Below, one piece after another: positions 10,401 to 16,284 of a stretch of 64,000 bases of DNA. A program made the position numbers and the translations under genes. The DNA lies in contig CAVVWM010000009.1 in the NCBI GenBank assembly GCA_963751955.1, positions 289,441-353,440 of the forward strand, read 5' to 3'. Positions within the stretch are counted from its first letter, which is position 1; the number at the start of each line of letters is the position of its first letter. The notes below the pieces were generated by a model. That model was not told where the DNA came from. It saw only the letters and a program-made list of their open reading frames with translations, and made no database searches. This stretch comes from JABDIY01 sp963751955 (lineage in GTDB: Bacteria; Actinomycetota; Acidimicrobiia; Acidimicrobiales; SZUA-35).

Positions 10401-10819
10401 CGGCCATACAACGTGGCTCCGTCGGGCAGGGAGCGAATTCGGCGGAGGGCGGGGTCGTCGTCTGTGTTGGCGAGCACGTGGTGGATAGCCCAGACCAAGC
10501 GGGAGAGGCGCCACGGATCATCGGCGGAATCTACATCGGCGCTGAACAGCCGACTGCGCAGAACCCCGGGAAACGGCATCTCGATATTGGCAGCGATTCC
10601 ATCACCGGTTGGGCCAGCACCGAGAGAGCTGGCGAGGTGAAGTTTCAGCCAGCGCTGAAGGCCCACAGATGGCACCGCCACCAGTTCGGATTGCATCGGG
10701 TCGGGCAGGGGAACCGCCAGACTCTCAGCTAGTTGATCGGCCAGCGGTTCCAGGGAATCACTGACAAAGATCGAAAGCGTCACTGTGGCTCGGGCGGGGT
10801 CAACTCCATCACGAACCAC
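7445..10819 (-). CDS. recC: RecBCD exonuclease V, gamma subunit RecC
   Basis: 1124 residues, RecC length. RecC is the inactivated helicase/nuclease-fold scaffold that splits the duplex and reads the recombination hotspot sequence. The N-terminus (SIFVSDSLEPLADQLAESLAV) and the segment VPSVGLQRWLKLHLASSLG are typical of the family. The listed GTG start gives a short non-conserved leader. Family starts usually lie just before the SIFVSDSL segment, so an in-frame GTG at 10783 is a plausible alternative. Neither start has a clear ribosome site. First gene of the operon, divergent from the LppM-like lipoprotein gene. Confidence 0.94.
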   Translation of the reverse strand: MVRDGVDPARATVTLSIFVSDSLEPLADQLAESLAVPLPDPMQSELVAVPSVGLQRWLKLHLASSLGAGPTGDGIAANIEMPFPGVLRSRLFSADVDSADDPWRLSRLVWAIHHVLANTDDDPALRRIRSLPDGATLYGRSRRVADLFDRYGTRRTEVLRRWERGEDVDPSGQALPTALRWQPHLFRLVADHIGTTSPAGRLPELLARVRTGEVEIELPERFSIFGVSTLPGGQDFANLLNALGERFEVNLFMLDPVIATSSRLLAEIGDERSLLRSDDSSAARVRQPLLRSWGRPSREAQLLLPRVGLPTPSRLPSAHTDPHPNRLLGALQHHLLGDEEPAGDFVYEPNDPSIRINACAGVTRQVEALRDEIMAILRDDPTLHESDVLVVCPDLPTFAPAIQGVFGPSAEKPASQWAGPRRLRTTISDRGIEVEDTLASALSAIVDLVGSRYTASELLDVLRIPPVADAFGFDSDALTTIEGWIDHTEVRWGLNEANRRRNGLVGVDTNTWSFGIRQLLVGMAVKDDQPVIGPCHVPAWGVESGGVDVLNRLVALFDRLETIEHEWTTTAPISEWNRRLSDAVGNFFQLPFQEAWQIERTRHAIAESLADAIVTGSDQVELSVVEIGQLLQERLGARAARPRFFDGAITFTSLRPLRWVPHRVICVLGLDEAAMNRSVPSGDDLLALRPDIGDPEQRADQRQALLEVILSARDRLIVTRDGHDVRTGSTVFPSVALAELRSEIRSIVTPESRQHLLNLEVDHRRHAFDPDNFDPEEPRGFDPRALSAAQATFAEASTPEPEPMQPLANDTIVELRSLADAVINAPKLFYTQRLGAWFPARNDGAKDNLPILKDALLDWKTLSRLIELRRKGDSTQVELDIAQARGSYPPGAVGAKLIGELDHIAEEMVKLLRDHGSSYAAKRVSVEANVNGVSIVGEVDGVDRTHSIGPIRATASQEDDRLLRGSWIDLCALTLHEPHHSWQAIAASKKPRAKAKVALTAIRMRGETAQDRSNNARRALATLLHIRALALTEPLPVIAKVRATESSGAVTLKGWATQGLYPGMAEDPFVQAAFGRINETAMLDVATRPNDPQPPSGSKPHSRLLSYQQLIDETFELTASKESL

Positions 10820-10946
10820 CGTAGCCAGCCGGTGTGACAGTCCAAGGACTGCCGGCGGCCCGGTCTCTCAGTAGGCGAAAGCGGTTAGGGCCCGGACATG
10901 CCCCAGATCGTTCAAGTCCCTTGTCAGACGGGTCGAGAACATCTCC

Positions 10947-11781
10947 ATGAAACGAATGCTCCTTCTCATCGCCCTCGCTCTTGCAAGCTCGGGCTGTTTT
11001 CCGCGTGGAGATGGATCTCACCGTTACTGAGGACGAGACCGTAGACGGGGTCATCGTCATGGCGATGTCGGAGTCTCTGCTTGAGATGTCTGGCTCGACG
11101 ACCGAGGAAGTCTTCGAGGACACGAATATCGATGAAATCACCGAGGCGGGAGGCACTGCGACGGTGGAGCCCTATGACCAGGACGGGTTCGTGGGTCAGG
11201 CAATCACGATCGAAGGTGCACCTCTCGACGGATTTGCCGACGATGGCACAGTAACGCGCACCGGAGACGGCTGGGCGTTTGCGATGGATGTCGGGGACAC
11301 CATCGGAAGCGACCCTTCCGAGATCGAGGCAGATCAAATGTTGGACGGGATGTTCGACGGCGCCCGCTACGTGATCCGCATGACCGTTCCCGGTGAAGTT
11401 CAGGAACACAACGGTACGGCCGAGACGGGCTCGCAGATCGAATGGAACTTTCAAGGGAGCGACCTGACCGACGGGACAATGCCTACGGTTCTCACCGCGA
11501 CCTGGGACGATTCGGGCTACGCATCTGGCACCCCCGGTGTCAGTAGCTCAGGCGGTAGCAGCCTTCTTCTGGCCGGTGGTGCGATCATCGCAGCCCTGAT
11601 CGGAGCGGGCCTTTTCCTGATCAACCGAAACAAGGCCAACGAAGAACTGACGGTGGCTGACCTCGCCGTATCAACGCAGGGCTTCGATCCAACTCCCTCC
11701 CCAGCAGGGACCCAGCAGACCCCGAGCGCTCCAGGGTCACACCTCGAAGGCGGATCCGCCGACCCTGGCGGTGCACGCTGA
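10947..11781 (+). CDS. LppM-like membrane-anchored lipoprotein, reading frame split by one base
   Basis: The ATG at 10947 opens a lipoprotein signal (MKRMLLLIALALASSGC), but that frame ends after 27 codons. The body (FRVEMDLTVTEDETVDGVIV...) continues one frame over from about 11001 to the stop at 11781. Removing one T from the T4 run at 10997-11000 joins them as SSGCFRVEMDLTV, which matches the start of LppM-family proteins. The rest has the family pattern: a beta-rich extracellular domain, a Gly/Ser stretch, a transmembrane helix (LLLAGGAIIAALIGAGLFLI) and a short Pro-rich cytoplasmic tail. Mycobacterial LppM affects the cell envelope and phagosome trafficking; the role here is unknown. I favour a consensus insertion over a true pseudogene because the downstream frame is clean. 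Confidence 0.75.
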
Positions 11782-11943
11782 GGGTCGCATTGTCAGCGAA
11801 TGTGGGGGCGAGGTGCGCGACACCCGCACTGTGACCGTCTAGCGCGACCTTCCGACGCTGAGCCTCTGACGATGCGCACCTCGATCGCTCCCGCGCGGAA
11901 ATTGCGGCGTACGGGCACATTCGGGGCGTTCTATCGGCGCTAG

Positions 11944-11975
11944 ACCACCGTGGGGGTGGTGGTGCGACGATTTTT
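11944..11975 (+). terminator. possible hairpin terminator after the LppM-like gene
   Basis: ACCACC (11944-11949) pairs with GGTGGT (11955-11960) around a 5-nt loop, and a T5 run follows at 11971-11975. The 10-nt gap between stem and T-run makes this a weak intrinsic terminator. It lies between the convergent LppM-like and ArsC-like genes and could serve either. Confidence 0.3.
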
Positions 11976-11983
11976 GGTGGGGT

Positions 11984-12337
11984 TCAGCTCAGTAGTTCGC
12001 GGACGCGGTCTTTGGGGCGGCCCACGATGGCTTTGTCCTTGGTGACCACGACCGGTCGCTGGAGCAGCTGCTTGTGTTTCACCAGGATGTCGACAACCTG
12101 ATCCTCTGTGGCCACGTCGTCGTCGGTGAGCTCGAGCTTCTTGAACTTCGAGTCACGACGCACCAGCGCCGTTGGCTCATCCTCGAGAATGGCGATGATC
12201 GATCGGATCTCATCGGCATCGGGCGGGTCTTTGATGTAGTTCCGCTCCTCGAAGTCGACACCCAACTCTTCCGCAATGCGCACGGCATTGACCGAAGAGT
12301 TTCAATGGCGGTTGTGATAGATCTTGACGTCAGCCAT
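11984..12337 (-). CDS. ArsC/Spx-fold reductase, probable selenoprotein (in-frame UGA at the catalytic position)
   Basis: Read through one TGA, the ATG at 12337 gives 117 residues: MADVKIYHNRH-U-NSSVNAVRIAEELG, ending RPKDRVRELLS. This is a full-length ArsC-like thioredoxin-fold protein of the short actinobacterial type. The TGA is codon 12 (12302-12304), the position of the catalytic Cys12 of E. coli ArsC (IYHNPAC). The frame is intact on both sides, so no indel is needed. A SECIS-like hairpin follows directly. The open frame after the TGA starts with GTG at 12283 and would lack the active site and first beta strand. Members reduce arsenate or act in thiol redox chemistry; the substrate is unknown. 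A TAGGTT box 6 nt before the ATG suggests a leaderless mRNA. The alternatives are a pseudogene or a TGC-to-TGA base error. SelA, SelB, SelC and SelD are not in this window. Confidence 0.78.
12264..12301 (-). promoter_or_regulatory. putative bacterial SECIS element
   Basis: The 38 nt that directly follow the TGA fold into a two-tier hairpin. The lower stem is AACTCTTC/GAAGAGTT (8 bp, perfect). The upper stem is CAATGC/GCATTG (6 bp, perfect) with apical loop CGUGC. Between them, GGU faces CG, leaving a G-C pair and a bulged U on the 5' side. The apical loop lies 18-22 nt after the UGA and contains GU. E. coli fdhF SECIS, which binds SelB, has the same ingredients: about 38 nt directly after UGA, a bulged U, and G and U in the loop. 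Here the upper stem is longer (6 versus 4 bp). Confidence 0.72.
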
Positions 12338-12343
12338 GGGACA

Positions 12344-12349
12344 AACCTA
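12344..12349 (-). promoter_or_regulatory. -10 element of the ArsC-like gene
   Basis: TAGGTT on the minus strand ends 6 nt before the ATG at 12337, the spacing expected for a leaderless transcript. A GAGGAG lies about 14 nt before the ATG, too far for a good ribosome site. Confidence 0.5.
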
Positions 12350-12356
12350 TCTCCTC

Positions 12357-12362
12357 TACGGT
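12357..12362 (+). promoter_or_regulatory. -10 element of the prsW-like gene
   Basis: TACGGT ends 6 nt before the GTG at 12369, again the leaderless layout. Its -35 region would fall on the start codon of the divergent ArsC-like gene, so the two promoters overlap and may exclude each other. Confidence 0.5.
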
Positions 12363-12368
12363 GGTGGG

Positions 12369-13547
12369 GTGCAGCCTGCAGATGCCGGACAGCGGCCGGA
12401 CAAGCCCCTACCGGTACCCCAACTCCCCGCCCCTCCAGCCGTGTCACAAACCCCGCCGGGCTGGTATTCGGATCCGTGGCACATCAGCCAGTGGCGCTGG
12501 TGGGACGGCTGGGCCTGGACAGCTCATGTGTCGGGCAACGCCGAGTCGAAACCGAGGCTGTCAGGCTGGCTGTCGTGGCCGGTGGTGGTCGGGCTGATCA
12601 TCGCCCTGCCGATGACGGCGTTCCTCGCCGTTCAGAATCCGATCGCCATCCCCTTGGCGTTCATTCCGTTGCTGATCGTCGGTCCGGTGTTGTGGTGGAT
12701 CGATCGGGTGGAGCCAGAACCGTTCCAGCATCGAGTGCATTCGTTCCTTTGGGGCGCCACGATCTCCGGCGTGGTCGCCGGCACCGCCAACAGCATCGTG
12801 TTCGCCGCATCGAGCGAAAACTGGGCTGCCGTGGTGTCGGCCCCGCTCAGCGAAGAAATCATGAAGGCCCTGGGCATCATCTGGGCGCTGCGCCGCAAGG
12901 AAATCGACGGGGTGATGGACGGCGTGGTGTACGCGGGCTGGGTGGCGCTGGGCTTCGCCGTCGTAGAGAACTTTCTTTACTTCTCCGACGCCGCTGACCA
13001 GGATGTGCTGGTCGAAACCGTGATCGCCAGAGGGTTCTTTACACCCTTCGCTCACCCGCTCTTTACCGTGTGGTCCGGGCTGGCAATCGGCTGGGCCGTG
13101 TCTCGAAACAGGAACGTGGCCGTGCATCTGTCGTGGGGGCTCCCGGTAGCCATCGGCCTCCACGCGGCGTGGAACGGTTCGCTCACCCTGGCCGAAGACA
13201 ACGAGATTATTCTGCTGGTCGCAATACCGGCATTCATCGTGCTGTTCCTGTGTTCAGGTGTTGCGCTGGTCAGTTTCCGGGGTCGGGAGCAAATTTTGTT
13301 TCTGTCGCTGGTGCCTGCCCTGTCGCAGCGATACGGCCTGAGCGCCCAGGAGGTAGCGGTCTTCGGTGATTGGCGGACCATGCTCTCGGCCCGCAAGAAG
13401 CTGCCAAAGGCCCAACGCAAGGCCTTCGACCAGGTGCACGGCAACCTCGCCCGTCTGGCCGCACTGCACAATCGACCCGGTCCCCTCGACACAGCCGCCG
13501 AGGCGGTGCTGGTGAACCGGCTCCACACGGCCCGAACCGGCGGCTGA
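12369..13547 (+). CDS. PrsW-family intramembrane metalloprotease with N-terminal DUF2510 domain
   Basis: About 392 residues. The N-terminus is Pro-rich, then carries the short DUF2510 motif PPGWYSDPWHISQWRWWDGWAWT. Multiple membrane helices follow. PrsW/CAAX-like motifs are visible: the glutamate pair in SAPLSEEIMKALG, then the histidine motifs FAHPLFTVWSGLAIG and GLHAAWNG. PrsW proteases cut membrane-embedded anti-sigma factors in Bacillus; the substrate here is unknown. The GTG at 12369 is preferred because TACGGT lies 6 nt upstream. An in-frame ATG at 12336 and TTG at 12324 would overlap the divergent ArsC-like gene and lack ribosome sites. The next gene starts 3 nt after the stop. Confidence 0.85.
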   Translation: MQPADAGQRPDKPLPVPQLPAPPAVSQTPPGWYSDPWHISQWRWWDGWAWTAHVSGNAESKPRLSGWLSWPVVVGLIIALPMTAFLAVQNPIAIPLAFIPLLIVGPVLWWIDRVEPEPFQHRVHSFLWGATISGVVAGTANSIVFAASSENWAAVVSAPLSEEIMKALGIIWALRRKEIDGVMDGVVYAGWVALGFAVVENFLYFSDAADQDVLVETVIARGFFTPFAHPLFTVWSGLAIGWAVSRNRNVAVHLSWGLPVAIGLHAAWNGSLTLAEDNEIILLVAIPAFIVLFLCSGVALVSFRGREQILFLSLVPALSQRYGLSAQEVAVFGDWRTMLSARKKLPKAQRKAFDQVHGNLARLAALHNRPGPLDTAAEAVLVNRLHTARTGG

Positions 13548-13550
13548 CAA

Positions 13551-13892
13551 TTGCCACCGGTTGATCCTGATCGATTCGAAGCGATGGTGGAGCGGGCGTA
13601 TGCCGGCCTGCCCACTGAGATCACGTCGATGCTCCAGAACATCGTGATCCAGATCGATGACGACAGCTCCGAGGGCCTTCTGGGCCTCTACGAAGGCACA
13701 CCACTCACCGAACGCTACGACTACGGCGACATGGTTCTGCCAGACGTCGTCACGATCTTCCGCTTGCCGATATGTGAGATGGCAGCCGACCTCGACGAAC
13801 TCGAACACGAGGTGCGGGTCACGCTCATCCACGAGTTGGCCCACCACCTCGGGATCGATGACGACCGGCTCCACGAGCTGGGCTGGGCATGA
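13551..13892 (+). CDS. small zincin-like metallopeptidase family protein
   Basis: 113 residues ending HELAHHLGIDDDRLHELGWA. This contains the HExxH zinc motif and the downstream helix typical of the one-domain 'metallopeptidase family protein' (minimal zincin) group. GLYEGTPLTER and LPDVVTIFRLPI are also family segments. The TTG start at 13551 lies 3 nt after prsW; an ATG at 13584 is the alternative and would lose the N-terminal helix. Probably co-transcribed with the PrsW-like gene. Substrates of this family are not known. Confidence 0.8.
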   Translation: MPPVDPDRFEAMVERAYAGLPTEITSMLQNIVIQIDDDSSEGLLGLYEGTPLTERYDYGDMVLPDVVTIFRLPICEMAADLDELEHEVRVTLIHELAHHLGIDDDRLHELGWA

Positions 13893-14086
13893 GCGGCAGC
13901 GGTTGCGGATGCCCATGCCGTTCGGTGTAGCCGAGCGCGCGGCAGTCCATCTCCTCAAGGATGTGCATCACCCAGCTCGGCTTGACGAGCGCAATTCCGA
14001 AGATCAATCGAACATCTGTCCGGCGGCATTTCCTAGGATCAGAGCCCGTGAGCGAAGAAAGCGACGTGGGCCCAGCCGCACGGTTC

Positions 14087-15244
14087 TCAGAACGAGATGG
14101 ATTCCAAGCGCCCGGCCAGGTCGACCAGAGCATCGCCTTCGAGGTTGGCGAAGCTACAACGGATGAATCGCTCGTCACGGTAGGTGAATGCGGTTCCCGG
14201 GATCATCAACACGTCGTGATCGGTGACCAGTGCCTTCACCACCTGTTCGGTTGAGATTCCATCGAAGGGGTGTCTCATCCAGCCGAAGAACGCACCGCTG
14301 TGGATCAGTTCGAACCCACCGGGACGGGTTGCCATCATCTCCCGAAAAGTGTCGAGGGTGTCGAGCAGTCGGTCCGATTGTTGGCGTCGCCACTCACCCG
14401 CCTCCAGCAGACCGGTGAGCGCCGCTTCCTGGCCGATGGTGGGGGCCGAGATAGCCACGCAGTCCTGAATCTTGGCCACTTCGTTGAGCACCGCTGCCCC
14501 GGCCACGATGGCTCCTACCCGATAGCCGGGGATAGCGAGGTCTTTGCTGAACGAGTGAAGACTGATGAGGGTGTCGTCGAATTGTTCCTCGGCAAACAGT
14601 TGATGGGCCGAATCGTTGGTTTCTCGGAAGTTGCGATAGGTCTCATCGAGGATCAGCGCCACGTTGTTGGCACGGGCCAGATCGAAGAACGCCTGCAGAG
14701 TTTCTGGCGGGATCGTCACGCCAGTGGGGTTCCCGGGAGACACCAGCAGAATCGCCCGGGTCCGACTGGAGAGACGGTCGGCCACGTCTGAAATCGACAC
14801 CACGCCATCGGCTTGAATGGAAACCAGGGTTGGCACGATCCGTTGCGCTTCCAGCCACATCACATGGTTGAAGTAGTACGGGGTCGCAACAATGATCTCG
14901 TCGCCCGGACCGGCCAGTGCCGAACTCGCCGAACAAAACGCCTGGTTGCAGCCGGCGACCACATGAACGTTGTCAGTTCCGACACTGCCGCCGTAGTCCG
15001 CGCTCACGGTGTCGGCGAAGGCCTCCCGCAAAGCTGGCAAACCCATAACCGGCGCATACCGAGCCGCCTTTGGATCGTGGGCCAGCTCGGCGATCCGTTC
15101 CTCCACGACTGAAGCGGGCGGGTAGCTGGGAGCGGCCTGACTGAGATCGAGAAACCTTTGGCGACCGGCCTTGTGGGCCACGTAGCCGTGAGCAACGGAG
15201 ATCGGTGATGTGGCGATGTCTCTGACCGCTGGATTGAGTTGCAC
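14087..15244 (-). CDS. PLP-dependent class I/II aminotransferase
   Basis: 385 residues with fold-type I aminotransferase features: VVAGCNQAFCSASSALAGPGD (cofactor-binding turn), LLVSPGNPTGVTIP (substrate and PLP Asn), LILDETYRNF (PLP Asp/Tyr), SFSKDLAIPGYRVGAIV (Schiff-base Lys) and a C-terminal Arg in ERFIRCSFAN. The substrate cannot be deduced. It starts 39 bp after oleD on the same strand and may belong to the same transcript, but no role in olefin synthesis is known for such an enzyme. Confidence 0.88.
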   Translation of the reverse strand: MQLNPAVRDIATSPISVAHGYVAHKAGRQRFLDLSQAAPSYPPASVVEERIAELAHDPKAARYAPVMGLPALREAFADTVSADYGGSVGTDNVHVVAGCNQAFCSASSALAGPGDEIIVATPYYFNHVMWLEAQRIVPTLVSIQADGVVSISDVADRLSSRTRAILLVSPGNPTGVTIPPETLQAFFDLARANNVALILDETYRNFRETNDSAHQLFAEEQFDDTLISLHSFSKDLAIPGYRVGAIVAGAAVLNEVAKIQDCVAISAPTIGQEAALTGLLEAGEWRRQQSDRLLDTLDTFREMMATRPGGFELIHSGAFFGWMRHPFDGISTEQVVKALVTDHDVLMIPGTAFTYRDERFIRCSFANLEGDALVDLAGRLESISF

Positions 15245-15283
15245 ACCAGGAACTTAGTACTCCGTCGCCGAGATCTCTGGAGT

Positions 15284-16282
15284 TCAGATTCCCTCCGGGG
15301 GCCCTCCACCCGCACTTGTTGCTGCTGCGAGTCGTAGAAGCTCGAAACCTTGGTCAATCGTCACCGTCGGTTCCCATGCCAAGATGCGCTGGGTCGCCCG
15401 CTGGTCGAACCAGTGGGCGGTGCCCAGTTGTTCGGCCAAGAACGAGGTCACAGGGGGTTCCCCGCTCAAGGGCAGGCGCTCCCAAGCCTGTTCGGCGATC
15501 CAGCCGACGGCGAAGGCCACGGGCTTGGGTACCCGACGAACCCGTGGCGCCAACCCGTGGGCTGCCACGATCCCGTTCACCAAATCGGCGATCGGACGGG
15601 GCTCATCGTTGGAGACAACCAGCGCCTGACCGCCGGCGCGCTCACACCGATCGACCGCAGCAACCAGCGCATCGACAGCATTGTCGATGTACGTCGAATC
15701 GATCAACGCGGCGCCTGTCCCGACGTAGGCCAGCCGACCCCGACGCGCTCGGTCGACGATCCGACCCACGAGCTGGGTGTCCCCAGGCCCCCACACCAAA
15801 TGAGGACGGATAGCGGTGATGCTCATCGCTTCGCTGTGGCGTGAGAGGGCGAAACACTCCGCCAACGCCTTGGAGGTTGAATAGTGGCCCCGGGTCTCGG
15901 CCGGGTCGGCCGGAGCGGCGGCTACCCCAACGAGCGCCTCTCCGCTATGAGCCACCGACGGCGACGACACGTACACGAACCGGGACACACCTGCACGTTC
16001 GGCCTCGGTGATCATCGTCTCGGTGCCGATCACGTTGGTCTGGTGGAACTCTTCCCACGTCCCCACGATCCCAACCTTGGCAGCGAGATGAACGACCGCA
16101 CCACACCCATTCATCGCGTCTGCAACTACCGCGCGATCGGTGATTTCACCTTGGACACAGCGGGCTCCACGTACCTGGCTTTCGCTTCGCTGGAGGGTGA
16201 CCACCGAGTGACCCCGATCCACGAGGCGGGTTGCAAGCAGTCGACCCAGCAGACTTGTGGCTCCGGTGACGAGGATCTGCAT
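15284..16282 (-). CDS. oleD: OleD, NAD(P)-dependent 2-alkyl-3-ketoalkanoate reductase
   Basis: 332 residues from the ATG at 16282, 2 nt after the oleBC stop. The start opens directly into the Rossmann motif MQILVTGATSLLGRLLATRL. The short-chain/3-beta-HSD catalytic pattern is present as FVYVSSPS and GHYSTSKALAE (Tyr-x-x-x-Lys). OleD reduces the 2-alkyl-3-keto acid made by OleA to the 2-alkyl-3-hydroxy acid. The assignment rests on the oleA-oleBC-oleD order as well as on the fold. A longer frame to 16330 lies inside oleBC and is not needed. Confidence 0.9.
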   Translation of the reverse strand: MQILVTGATSLLGRLLATRLVDRGHSVVTLQRSESQVRGARCVQGEITDRAVVADAMNGCGAVVHLAAKVGIVGTWEEFHQTNVIGTETMITEAERAGVSRFVYVSSPSVAHSGEALVGVAAAPADPAETRGHYSTSKALAECFALSRHSEAMSITAIRPHLVWGPGDTQLVGRIVDRARRGRLAYVGTGAALIDSTYIDNAVDALVAAVDRCERAGGQALVVSNDEPRPIADLVNGIVAAHGLAPRVRRVPKPVAFAVGWIAEQAWERLPLSGEPPVTSFLAEQLGTAHWFDQRATQRILAWEPTVTIDQGFELLRLAAATSAGGGPPEGI

Positions 16283-16284
16283 GC

